Of a stretch of DNA of 64,000 nt, positions 7,217-14,992 are shown one piece after another (the stretch's first letter is position 1; every line of letters starts with the position of its first letter). The notes beneath the pieces were generated by a model. The model was not told the DNA's origin. It ran no database searches and saw only the letters and a program-made list of their open reading frames with translations. The DNA is taken from the NCBI GenBank assembly GCA_025963775.1, contig JAOQAD010000015.1, forward strand, positions 1 through 64,000, given 5' to 3'. The DNA is from Bacteroidota bacterium. GTDB lineage: Bacteria; Bacteroidota; Bacteroidia; 2-12-FULL-35-15. The position numbers and the translations under genes were made by a program.

Positions 7217-7996
7217 TCAGGCAGTTTCCACCATGTTGGTGAGCGCCACAAAATCGGCAACGGATAATTCTTCCGCGCGTTGTGTAAGATATTTGTGATC
7301 GAGGAACTCCGGCTTTAATTTAAAGGCACGGATGGAATTGCGGAGTGTTTTTCTTCGCTGGTTGAAGCCCGCTTTCACGAGCTGCTTGAAAAGCTTCTCA
7401 TCGCAATCCAGCTTCGCAACAGCATTTCGCCGCAGCCGGATCACTGCCGACTTCACACGCGGTGGCGGGATGAATTCATTTTCAGCCACAGTGAAAAGGT
7501 AATCGATATCATAAAAAGCCTGCAGCAATACGCTCGTGATGCCGTATGTCTTATTTCTTGGCTTGGCTGCAATGCGCTCTGCCACTTCCTTCTGGAACAT
7601 GCCAACCACTTCGGGCACATGGTCCTTATGGTCCATTACCTTGAATAAAATTTCGGTGGAGATGTTGTAGGGGAAATTGCCGATCACTGCAAAAGGGCCG
7701 GGGAAAAGCTTTTCAAGGTCCAGCTCAAGAAAATCGCCATCGATGATGTTCTTCTCCAGCGAAGGGAAATTGACTTTCAGATATGCGATCGATTCCTTGT
7801 CAATGTCGATCACATGTGTTTCGTAATTGGTATGGGCGATGAGGTATTTTGTCAGTACACCCATTCCCGGGCCCACTTCCAGCACATGCGCGTATTCGGA
7901 AGTGCGCGACAGGCTCTCCACGATCTTTTGAGCAATGTCCTCATTCTTCAGAAAATGCTGTCCTAATTTTTTCTTTGCCCTTACAAAATCGCTCAT
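7217..7996 (-). CDS. rsmA: 16S rRNA (adenine1518/1519-N6)-dimethyltransferase RsmA (KsgA)
   Basis: A 259-residue SAM-dependent enzyme that dimethylates the two adjacent adenines in the 3' terminal hairpin of 16S rRNA during small-subunit maturation. The opening KKKLGQHFL is diagnostic. The SAM-binding motif GPGMG is at 42-46 and catalytic motif IV is NFPYNIS (107-113). The C-terminal helical domain contains the RRKTLRN signature. Length is normal. It is last in a minus-strand run of closely spaced genes; the gap to the preceding DUF4286 gene is 32 bases. Confidence 0.97.
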   Translation of the reverse strand: MSDFVRAKKKLGQHFLKNEDIAQKIVESLSRTSEYAHVLEVGPGMGVLTKYLIAHTNYETHVIDIDKESIAYLKVNFPSLEKNIIDGDFLELDLEKLFPGPFAVIGNFPYNISTEILFKVMDHKDHVPEVVGMFQKEVAERIAAKPRNKTYGITSVLLQAFYDIDYLFTVAENEFIPPPRVKSAVIRLRRNAVAKLDCDEKLFKQLVKAGFNQRRKTLRNSIRAFKLKPEFLDHKYLTQRAEELSVADFVALTNMVETA

Positions 7997-8028
7997 CTTA
8001 TTTTTTTAACGTATGTATTTCTTTACAA

Positions 8029-8328
8029 TTAAATAACTTCCAGGAGTGTGCGGAAGGCAACGGTCTTACTTGCGTAGCGGTCATTGTGCTCTTTTTGCAG
8101 CCGCGGTGAGTGCAGCCGCTGGTAATCCTCGAGCTGCTTCATGCTCTCGGCAGTGTACTGGATCGAGTAGGTAGTGCCCTGTTCTTCATCCACCAGCACT
8201 TTGCAGACCTTGTTCTCGATAAAATATCCCGTGGCCATTACGTCGGGAATATGAACTGTTTTCATCCAGTTCAGCCACTCTTCACGCACATCGTTCTCGA
8301 TGTTCACTGTTACATTGTAAATGATCAT
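8029..8328 (-). CDS. DUF4286 family protein
   Basis: A 99-residue cytoplasmic protein beginning MIIYNVTVNIENDVREEWL, with a WMKTVHIPDVMATGYF block typical of DUF4286, a small ferredoxin-like alpha/beta family common in Bacteroidota. Its function is unknown. The ATG overlaps the stop of the upstream lipoprotein gene by 4 bases (ATGA), so the two are translationally coupled. It lies just upstream of rsmA, an arrangement I believe is common in this phylum. Confidence 0.85.
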   Translation of the reverse strand: MIIYNVTVNIENDVREEWLNWMKTVHIPDVMATGYFIENKVCKVLVDEEQGTTYSIQYTAESMKQLEDYQRLHSPRLQKEHNDRYASKTVAFRTLLEVI

Positions 8329-8798
8329 TTCCTGAAAAAATTAGTTAAATACTTAGCGTCGATGTCGACCGTGCTTTGCAGCTGCGGCGTATCTGCACCG
8401 TTATATAAGTAGAGTGCCCACCAGAGCTCCTCGGAAGCGGAGCGGTTAACAAGCAGGTGCTTATCGTTCGCGAGTGAAAAGTCAAGGTACTTTGAGCTGG
8501 TGCTGTAATTTTTTATTTTAAGAGAATCCGCAAGGTCCATCAGCTGCGAATTGTAAAAGCTGTAATCATCGGCAATGGTGTAAAAAGCATCGGAATCCTC
8601 GCTTTTCATTTGTTCCGCCTGCAGGCTGTCGGGCCACATGAAAAGCACTGCCGGGCCATACAGCTTCAGTGTATCACCCGAAGTTTGAGGATCGATGGAA
8701 ACACTTGCCAGCTTTGTTTTTTTCTCTTCCACCGAAGGCGAAGAGCAGGCTGCTGCAAGTACCGACAGGAGAAATAGTATGGATAATGTTCTGTTCAT
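8325..8798 (-). CDS. lipoprotein of unknown function
   Basis: A 157-residue protein with a clear lipobox (LAAAC, Cys18) after a 17-residue hydrophobic signal, then a short Ser/Lys linker. The mature domain contains the segment LYGPAVLFMWPDSLQ and a YDDYSFYNSQ-like stretch; I recognise no named family. It starts 2 bases after the upstream TPR gene ends and overlaps the DUF4286 gene by 4 bases, so it belongs to the same transcript. Anchoring to the outer or inner membrane by its lipid is inferred. Confidence 0.8.
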   Translation of the reverse strand: MNRTLSILFLLSVLAAACSSPSVEEKKTKLASVSIDPQTSGDTLKLYGPAVLFMWPDSLQAEQMKSEDSDAFYTIADDYSFYNSQLMDLADSLKIKNYSTSSKYLDFSLANDKHLLVNRSASEELWWALYLYNGADTPQLQSTVDIDAKYLTNFFRK

Positions 8799-8800
8799 TT

Positions 8801-10624
8801 TTAGTTGACCATATCGCCCCTCAGCTTCCGAAAGCGCTTGCGTGCTTCCACCACATAGAGGCTTCCGGGATATTTTTCGAGTAATTCCTGGTACAGCTCT
8901 TTTGCCTTGTCAGGATTTTTAAACTGGTTCTCGTTGAGGTCGGCCAGCTTGAACAGCGCGTCATCAGCGAGGATCTCTTCGCTGTAATTTTTTGCGATCG
9001 TGTCGTAATACGCTGCGGCTTCGGTGAACCTGCCATGCTTCAGCTCCAGCTGCGCTTTTTTATAAAGGATGTCATCTGCGAGGGCATGGTTCGGGTAAAG
9101 CTTGTTGATGGAGTCGAGTGTGAGCTTTGCTAAATCATCCTTGTTCTGGAAAGCAAGCAGTTCGGCCCTTGCAAAGATCAGCAGCGGCGCTTCATTGGTA
9201 TCGATCGCCAGCGCATCGCTGATCGTCAGCGATAATTCAAGCGCATCATTCGCGATCAGCTTGGAAGTGGCGCCCTTCAATACATCCAGCTGTGCCTGTG
9301 CCCATTTGAAATCGCCGGTGTAATAAGAGATCCTTGCCACCCTGAATTTTGCTTCCTGCCCGATCGCATCGTACTTGAATGATTTTTCCACCTGTGAATA
9401 GCGCAGGGAAGCTTCCCATACGTCGCCTGTCATCAGGAGAATATCAGCCAGCTCCAGCTTGCATTCCGCCTGTGTGACGGCCGACAGCTGCGGCAATGCA
9501 ATTGTTTCTTCGAGCAATGCGATGGCATCGTTCGGTTTGTTCAGGAAAAATGCCTGCAGGTGTGCAAAGTTCTTCAGCAAAGGCGCAGTGGCAGCTGATT
9601 TGCCAAGCTCCGCAATGGTAATGTTAAAATTCTTTTCCAGCTCGCTGAGATCGGTTGCCGTATAATTTCCTTTGGAAACAACCTTCTGGTAGGAAACATT
9701 CAGCAGTTCCATGCGTGCATTCGTGTAATAATAAGTATCTTTTCCTTTCGCGATCACATACTGGTAGGCCCTGATCGCAAGGTCGTAGCTTTCGTTCTGC
9801 GCAAACAGCTGTGCAAGCCCCATCACACGTGTGCCTTCTTCTTTCTTCCGCTTGTCAAGCGCTTTTGCCTGCACAAATGCGCCTTCAAAATCTTTCAGCT
9901 GGATCTCCATCCAGATCAGGAACTCCGAAAGGATCGTCTTGTCAGGGCTTTTCGCGATGCGCTTTAACAGTTCGTTTTTTAACAGCTCATTCTGTTTGCT
10001 GTCGGCCTCGTTTCCAAAGCTCGTCTGCAAGGCGTTCTGCACGCTCTGGATATAGGAATCACTGGTTTCGAGCACATCAAGGTATTCATTGATCATCGCC
10101 TGCTTGTTGCCCTGCGTGCGGTACACATCGGCAAGCTCGAAGCTGAAGGGATAATTGGTCTGCGAAATTTTTCTTCCCCTTAAATACGTATCAACAGCAT
10201 AATTGTATTCGCGGACGGCAATGAATGCATTTGCCAGCGGAAATACCTGGTCATCCGCTTTTACCTGTTTGATCGCGTTCTCCCATTCTTTTTTTGCTTT
10301 CTCAGGCTCTTCGGAACGCAGGTATACCATTCCAAGATCGACGTTGAAATTAAGCTCTTCCGGGTGATTCCGCATTTGCTTCTTTACGATCTTTTCCGCT
10401 TTCTTGAAGTCCTTCGTTTCCAGCAGGCAATTCAGGTAAGGAGCGTAAAACTGGTCGGGTGATTTTTTGTTGTACAGCTTTTCGTAGTAATCCAGCGCTT
10501 TGTCAAATTCCTTGTTCTGGTAGAACTGCTGCGCCAGCTGCTCATCGGTGCTTACCTGCGCAGCAATGTGCAGGTGCAGGAATACACATGCGAAAAGGAT
10601 GAATATGTTTTTCAGTTTAATCAA
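8801..10624 (-). CDS. exported tetratricopeptide-repeat protein
   Basis: A 607-residue protein with a signal peptide (MIKLKNIFILFACVFL, cleavage near AAQ23) and TPR-like helix pairs along its whole length. The last repeats (about 520-600) are of the Tol-Pal-system YbgF/BamD type, for example DDALFKLADL and AKELYQELLEKYPGS. Such proteins act as periplasmic scaffolds. Between kmo and the 157-residue lipoprotein gene it sits in an apparent operon without obvious functional connection. No catalytic motif is visible. Confidence 0.85.
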   Translation of the reverse strand: MIKLKNIFILFACVFLHLHIAAQVSTDEQLAQQFYQNKEFDKALDYYEKLYNKKSPDQFYAPYLNCLLETKDFKKAEKIVKKQMRNHPEELNFNVDLGMVYLRSEEPEKAKKEWENAIKQVKADDQVFPLANAFIAVREYNYAVDTYLRGRKISQTNYPFSFELADVYRTQGNKQAMINEYLDVLETSDSYIQSVQNALQTSFGNEADSKQNELLKNELLKRIAKSPDKTILSEFLIWMEIQLKDFEGAFVQAKALDKRKKEEGTRVMGLAQLFAQNESYDLAIRAYQYVIAKGKDTYYYTNARMELLNVSYQKVVSKGNYTATDLSELEKNFNITIAELGKSAATAPLLKNFAHLQAFFLNKPNDAIALLEETIALPQLSAVTQAECKLELADILLMTGDVWEASLRYSQVEKSFKYDAIGQEAKFRVARISYYTGDFKWAQAQLDVLKGATSKLIANDALELSLTISDALAIDTNEAPLLIFARAELLAFQNKDDLAKLTLDSINKLYPNHALADDILYKKAQLELKHGRFTEAAAYYDTIAKNYSEEILADDALFKLADLNENQFKNPDKAKELYQELLEKYPGSLYVVEARKRFRKLRGDMVN

Positions 10625-10666
10625 AGGATCAGCACGGTTTGTTTTGTAAGATTTGCAAGGCCTCGT

Positions 10667-10969
10667 TTACTTATACCCGATTATTTCCAGCACCACTGCT
10701 TTTGCCTCGATATCCAATCCGTTCCGTAAAGTTAGCAAACTTCCTTGTTTTAAATGGTCTCCGAAGCCTAAAGGATTTAAAAGCACAGCATTCAGCACTT
10801 CAGACTTGCCGGGCTCGATGGGCTTTTTGTACAATTCGATCTGGCATTCGCAGCTGTACCCTTTTGCTCCCTTGCAGTAGGCCTGCGGGCGGTAAATGCC
10901 CATCAGCTCATACTTGCCCAGGTTCTCTATGAGCAGCTTCACAACCAGGTATTTTTTATGATAGATCAA
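10667..10969 (-). CDS. small cytoplasmic protein of unknown function (EF-Tu-like barrel possible)
   Basis: A 100-residue protein. Beta-strand-rich sequence such as GYSCECQIELYKKPIEPGKSE and LLTLRNGLDIEAKAVVLEII is reminiscent of the small beta barrel in EF-Tu domains 2/3, but this is pattern resemblance only. Two cysteines lie in KGYSCEC. Its ATG overlaps the kmo stop by 4 bases, so translation is probably coupled to kmo. I do not assign a function. Confidence 0.75.
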   Translation of the reverse strand: MIYHKKYLVVKLLIENLGKYELMGIYRPQAYCKGAKGYSCECQIELYKKPIEPGKSEVLNAVLLNPLGFGDHLKQGSLLTLRNGLDIEAKAVVLEIIGYK

Positions 10970-12309
10970 AGGTATTTCAGCATTTCCTTTTCCACTTCCT
11001 CACTGTCCCATTTTTTTTCGATATCCGGCATCGCCATTACCTTCTGCATGATCTCTTCCTGCTTCATCCCGCTTTTAAGGGCGGTGGAGTAGCGGATGTG
11101 CGGACTGTAGGTCACCATGGAATACAGCGGGATCCATTTGCCGGGATGCTTGCTGCTGAAGTTCGCTTCGATCTTCTTCTGCAGCAGGAATTTCGGATCG
11201 CCGGTCTTGTCGCGCATTTCCACGAAGTTCATCACAGCAAGGTCGGCAATCGCATCAGCATCCGGCTTTCTTAACGTTTGGTATTCCTCTAAAATTGCAG
11301 GCCAGCTCTCTTTATGCTGATCGATCAGGTCATTCAGCACCACGCAGTCTTCAAAGCCGCAGTTCATGCCCTGCCCGTAGAAAGGCACAATAGCATGTGC
11401 AGCATCCCCGATCAGCGCGATCTTGTCATCGAAGGTCCAGGGAAAGCATTTCACCGTGACAAGCGAAGATGTGGGGTTGTTCATGTAATCATCCACCAGT
11501 GTTGGCATCAAAGGCACAGCATCGGGAAACTCTTCCTTAAAGAATTTCTCAACGTCATCGCGGGTATTGATGCTTGCAAATGATTTTTCTCCTTCGAAAG
11601 GAAAAAAGAGCGTGCATGTAAAATTACCGTCGGTGTTGGGTAATGCGATCATCATAAAGCTGCCGCGTGGCCAGATGTGCAGCGCATTTTTTTCGATCAT
11701 GAATTCCCCGTTTGGCCCGGGAGGAATGATCAGTTCTTTATAGCCGGCAGAAATATAATGCTGGTTGTATTCGAAGCGGTCGCTGCTCAGCTGCATGTTG
11801 AGCCTTGAAGCCGCGAATGCCCCATCGGAGCCGAACAGCAGGTCGCTTTGAACAGCAGTCGCTTTATGTGTTTCCGCGTTTTCAAAATGTGCTTCCAGCT
11901 TTTGCCTGTCGATGGTAGTGCAGCGCTCATTGAAATGAATGTTCACATTTTCCTGCTGCTCTGCAAGGTCCATCAGGCGCATGTTGATCTCCGCGCGGGA
12001 AACGGAATAGATCGCCTGGTTGTCCTTTCCGTAAGGCTGAAAAGCCGTTGATCCGTCCTTGTGGTGAATGTAGCGGCCATACATCGGGATCGCGATCTTT
12101 TTGATCTCATCCGCAATGCCGACGCCTTCCAGTCCTTTCCAGCCGCGGTCGCTCAGGGCAAGGTTGATCGATTTTCCAGCCGCGATCTTTGCCGTCCGCA
12201 TATCCGGGCGGCGCTCAAAAAGATCAATTTTATATCCGCGTTTCGCTAAATAAATGGATAAAAGCGAACCTACCAAACCTGCTCCTACTACTGTTACTTT
12301 TTTTGTCAT
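10966..12309 (-). CDS. kmo: kynurenine 3-monooxygenase
   Basis: A 447-residue FAD-dependent monooxygenase that hydroxylates L-kynurenine to 3-hydroxykynurenine using NADPH and O2. The N-terminal FAD motif GAGLVGSLLSIYLAKRGY is at 8-25, a DG-like block (LFGSDGAFAA) is near 157, and the second FAD motif GDAAHAIVPFYGQGMNCG is near 300. The C-terminus has the NFVEMRDKTGDP segment typical of KMO. Kynureninase, the next enzyme, is encoded upstream at 13060-14328 on the same strand. Together they give 3-hydroxyanthranilate, the precursor of quinolinate and NAD; tryptophan dioxygenase, formamidase and HAAO are not in the window. Confidence 0.95.
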   Translation of the reverse strand: MTKKVTVVGAGLVGSLLSIYLAKRGYKIDLFERRPDMRTAKIAAGKSINLALSDRGWKGLEGVGIADEIKKIAIPMYGRYIHHKDGSTAFQPYGKDNQAIYSVSRAEINMRLMDLAEQQENVNIHFNERCTTIDRQKLEAHFENAETHKATAVQSDLLFGSDGAFAASRLNMQLSSDRFEYNQHYISAGYKELIIPPGPNGEFMIEKNALHIWPRGSFMMIALPNTDGNFTCTLFFPFEGEKSFASINTRDDVEKFFKEEFPDAVPLMPTLVDDYMNNPTSSLVTVKCFPWTFDDKIALIGDAAHAIVPFYGQGMNCGFEDCVVLNDLIDQHKESWPAILEEYQTLRKPDADAIADLAVMNFVEMRDKTGDPKFLLQKKIEANFSSKHPGKWIPLYSMVTYSPHIRYSTALKSGMKQEEIMQKVMAMPDIEKKWDSEEVEKEMLKYL

Positions 12310-12540
12310 GTTGTTTTTCTCGCAAAGGCCGCAAAGGCCGCAAAGTTTTTATGAGTTATTTACAATTTTTACCTGTCGCAACAACCTGAAATTAGTGTAA
12401 CAGCAGCATTTTAACCAGAAACTTAACACACCAGGTTCGTCAATTTTAAACCTGAAACTCTTTTTTTTAAATAATGATCGCATCGGGATTGTGCTTTACT
12501 TTTGATTTTTTTACCACGGGTTTCACGGATTCACACCGAT
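12310..12540. other. intergenic region with REP-like direct repeats
   Basis: No gene is seen in these 231 bases. The kmo-proximal end has a short direct repeat (CGCAAAGGC in tandem near 12320-12340). The other end, near 12512-12535, reads ACCACGGGTTTCACGG then ATTCACACCGATT, akin to the ACCACAG...CACAGAT repeat family seen at 47035-47093. A TACTTTTG element near 12493 points away from any gene and is probably chance. Confidence 0.45.
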
Positions 12541-13032
12541 TTATTTTTTCTTTTTACTGATCCCTGCAGCATTTTTTTCTGCATACAGTTTCTCCAATTT
12601 AAGAACTGTTGCAACAGCCCGGTTTTCTCTTGTTTCTTTTTTCTTTCCTTCGGAAATGTACCTGCAATGCTCCCGCTGCATGGAAGCGCTGTAGGAATCA
12701 AACATTTTTTTTGCCTCCTTGCTCGCCCTGAAAGCGCCTGTTAATTCAGAAGGCACTTCAACAACAGGTTTGTCGTGATCCTGTTCGAGCACTACGCTCA
12801 CCGGATCCCCGGAATTTTTCCCGATCGCTTTGCGCAGCTCCGCTTTTACAGGAAAGCAGTGAACGCCTTCGCCCATCGGCATCAGGGAAATGCTGAACGG
12901 TACATGATCGATCGTTCCTTTTACTCTCGTATGTCCGGCAGACCCGAAAATTTTTTTCGCGTCAAAAGGAACTTTCACGATCGTCCAGGAACCGATCTTT
13001 TCCAGCTTTGATTTGAATTTCTGCATGCTCAT
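12541..13032 (-). CDS. DUF1905 / YdeI-OmdA-like protein
   Basis: A 163-residue cytoplasmic protein. An N-terminal DUF1905 domain (about 5-95; KVPFDAKKIFGSAGHTRVKG and MPMGEGVHCFPVKAELRKAIG blocks) is followed by a short YdeI/OmpD-associated C-terminal helical segment (PSELTGAF..S..AKKMFDS). This family has been loosely linked to bacteriocin or stress resistance, without biochemical clarity. Met3 (13026) is an alternative start. It sits between kynU and kmo on the same strand, but with 231 bases to kmo it need not be co-transcribed with it. Confidence 0.82.
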   Translation of the reverse strand: MSMQKFKSKLEKIGSWTIVKVPFDAKKIFGSAGHTRVKGTIDHVPFSISLMPMGEGVHCFPVKAELRKAIGKNSGDPVSVVLEQDHDKPVVEVPSELTGAFRASKEAKKMFDSYSASMQREHCRYISEGKKKETRENRAVATVLKLEKLYAEKNAAGISKKKK

Positions 13033-13059
13033 GTCTTAAAAAAATCTCGTGAGTTAATG

Positions 13060-14328
13060 CTACAATGCGCCTTTCAGGATCTCCCCGAAGCGGAACACAT
13101 CTTCAAATGAATTGTACAAGGGAACAGGCGCACAGCGGATCACGTTCGGCTCGCGCCAGTCGCTGATCACACCAGCCTCTGTTAATTTATTGAACAGGTC
13201 TTTTCCTCTTCCGTGCGCCACAATGGAAAGCTGGCAGCCTCTCTGTTTTTTATCGCGCGGGGTGATGATCTCCAGCTTTTGCTCCAGCCCTTTATTGATC
13301 TCATCGATCACGAATTCAAGATAGCCGGTGAGCTTTTCTGTTTTCGCCACTAATGCATCCATTCCTGCAGCATCAAAAATATCCACGGCCGCTTTATGAG
13401 CAGCCATCGATAATACAGGGGCATTGCTCATCTGCCAGGCTTCCGCAGTTGGCATTGGTACAAATCCCTTTTCCATTTTAAAGCGCGATGCCTTATCGTG
13501 TCCCCACCAGCCGGCAAAGCGGATGATCCCGGGATTGTTCAGGTGGCGCCTGTTGATGAACACCCCGGAAACACCTCCCGGCCCTGAGTTTAAATATTTA
13601 TAGCTGCACCAGCAGGCAAAATCAACGTTCCAGTTATGCAGCTCCAGCTTCAGGTTTCCTGCGGCATGGGCAAGGTCGAAGCCGACAAGGGCGCCTGCCT
13701 GGTGCCCTGCTTCGGTGATCGCTTCCATATCGAACACCTGTCCGTTGTAATAGTTCACGCCACCTATCATGATCACAGCAAGCGATTCGTGATGCTTTTC
13801 GATCGCTTCCATAATGTCTTCATGACGGATGCAGTGCTCGCCTTCACGTGCTGCGATCTCGATGACCGCATCTTCCGGCCGGAGGTTGTGAAATTTCACC
13901 TGTGATTCGATCGCATACTGGTCGGAAGGAAATGCTTTTGCTTCGCAGAGGATCTTGTAGCGCGTTTTGGTCGGGCGGTAAAAGCTTACCAGCAGCAGGT
14001 GCAGGTTCACCGTCAGCTGGTTCATCACCACTACTTCTTCCGGTGTTGCACCTACGATCTTCGCAACAGGCGCTGCAAACTGCTCGTGGTACGAAAGCCA
14101 TGGCTTGCGTGCATGAAAGTGTCCTTCCACGCCGTATGTTGCCCAGTCTTCCAGCTCATTCAGCACATAATCCTGTGTTGTTTTCGGTTGCAGCCCCAGC
14201 GAATTGCCGGTGAAATAAACTGTTTCCCGGCCATGCATCATTGGGAAGTAAAACATGCTGCGGTAGCTTTTCAGTGGATCAGCTGCGTCTTGTTGCTTTG
14301 CAAATTCTAATGTGTTTTCGTAATTCAT
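13060..14328 (-). CDS. kynU: kynureninase
   Basis: A 422-residue PLP enzyme that cleaves (3-hydroxy)kynurenine to (3-hydroxy)anthranilate and alanine. The fold-type-I signature includes the PLP-binding Asp in GFDLAHAAGN (215-224) and the Schiff-base Lys244 in CSYKYLNSGPGG. The N-terminal YFTGNSLGLQPK block is characteristic. Length is normal for the family. It lies 27 bases upstream of the DUF1905 gene and about 750 bases upstream of kmo, forming a small tryptophan-catabolic cluster. Confidence 0.96.
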   Translation of the reverse strand: MNYENTLEFAKQQDAADPLKSYRSMFYFPMMHGRETVYFTGNSLGLQPKTTQDYVLNELEDWATYGVEGHFHARKPWLSYHEQFAAPVAKIVGATPEEVVVMNQLTVNLHLLLVSFYRPTKTRYKILCEAKAFPSDQYAIESQVKFHNLRPEDAVIEIAAREGEHCIRHEDIMEAIEKHHESLAVIMIGGVNYYNGQVFDMEAITEAGHQAGALVGFDLAHAAGNLKLELHNWNVDFACWCSYKYLNSGPGGVSGVFINRRHLNNPGIIRFAGWWGHDKASRFKMEKGFVPMPTAEAWQMSNAPVLSMAAHKAAVDIFDAAGMDALVAKTEKLTGYLEFVIDEINKGLEQKLEIITPRDKKQRGCQLSIVAHGRGKDLFNKLTEAGVISDWREPNVIRCAPVPLYNSFEDVFRFGEILKGAL

Positions 14329-14349
14329 ATTTCTCGCTGTGTATCTTTT

Positions 14350-14402
14350 CTCGCAGAGGCGCAGGGCTCGCAGAGTTGTGCTGGTTGATTATTAATTGGA
14401 GC
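14350..14402. repeat. left flanking repeat of the GxxExxY gene
   Basis: TTCTCGCAGAGGCGCAGG followed by GCTCGCAGAG near 14355-14378, with a partial GCGCAGAGG near 14401. On the opposite strand this reads CTCTGCGAG...CTGCGCCTCTGCGAGAA, the same motif found in direct orientation at 14806-14836 and 14920-14950. The gene at 14410 is thus bracketed by inverted copies. Confidence 0.65.
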
Positions 14403-14409
14403 GCAGAGG

Positions 14410-14787
14410 TTAAAATTTGTTTACAATTCTTACAATGCCATCCTTAACAAGATTAACATTAAAGTTTACCAGTAATCCCACTCTTTTATCAGTCAGCTTT
14501 AAATAGGTCAGTAGTTGTTTGTGATGAACAGGAGCAAGCTGCTCAACTGATTTTATTTCAACAATGACCTTATTTCCGACAATTAAGTCAGCCCTGAAGC
14601 CAAGATCCATCTTAATTTCATCATAAACGACAGCAATGCCATGTTGCCGGCTATAATTAAGTTCTCTTTTTCTTAATTCATGGCAGATGATTTCTTCATA
14701 GACGCTTTCAAGTAATCCCGGCCCAAGTTGAGAATGTACTTTTATAAAAATGTCAATTAAAATACCTGTGATATCATTTTCCTGCAT
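14410..14787 (-). CDS. GxxExxY protein
   Basis: A 125-residue member of the GxxExxY family. The naming motif appears as GPGLLESVYE (about 18-27), followed by a PD-(D/E)XK-like core: DLGFRADLIVGNKVIVEIKS, with Asp, Glu and Lys in the order expected for a nuclease-like fold, then a VHHKQLLTYLKL block. Function in the family is unproven. These genes are commonly embedded in short repeats, and here inverted CTCTGCG repeats flank the gene. A decayed second copy of its 5' end lies at 14856-14950. Start at the ATG complement 14787, matching family members that begin MxEND/MQEN. Confidence 0.85.
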   Translation of the reverse strand: MQENDITGILIDIFIKVHSQLGPGLLESVYEEIICHELRKRELNYSRQHGIAVVYDEIKMDLGFRADLIVGNKVIVEIKSVEQLAPVHHKQLLTYLKLTDKRVGLLVNFNVNLVKDGIVRIVNKF

Positions 14788-14950
14788 AAATGCTTAAATA
14801 AATAACCTCTCTGCGTTCTCTGCGCCTCTCGAGAAATAATTAAATTGTGAATGAGTTTTTAAAAATGTTGATTAAAATTTTTTATATCATTTTTTTCATA
14901 TAATGCCTAAAAATAATAATCTCTGCGTTCTCTGCGCCTCTGCGAGAAAT
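14741..14950. repeat. tandem duplication of the GxxExxY 5' end plus its flanking repeat
   Basis: The segment 14741-14837 (first codons of the GxxExxY gene plus the CTCTGCGTTCTCTGCGCCTC repeat) recurs at 14856-14950, shifted by 113-115 bases. The second copy, on the minus strand, would encode M-K-K-M-I-stop-K-I-L-I-N-I-F, aligned to MQENDITGILIDIF of the intact gene, so it is a decayed coding remnant. It ends 15 bases before the hemL promoter element. Confidence 0.7.
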
Positions 14951-14965
14951 CTGATTTCAAAGATA

Positions 14966-14973
14966 TATATTTG
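14966..14973 (+). promoter_or_regulatory. Bacteroidota -7 promoter element for hemL
   Basis: TATATTTG lies 19 bases before the hemL ATG, immediately after the GxxExxY-associated repeat. The region expected to hold the -33 box falls at the repeat boundary and has no clear TTTG. Confidence 0.5.
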
Positions 14974-14992
14974 CAGCCTAATTTATTCAATA

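Noticed and set aside
12493-12500. TACTTTTG promoter-like element on the plus strand
   Set aside because: No plus-strand gene follows; likely chance in an AT-rich gap.
14903-14992. upstream in-frame extension of hemL
   Set aside because: The extra 30 codons run through the GxxExxY-linked repeat and the promoter; family members start at the equivalent of 14993.
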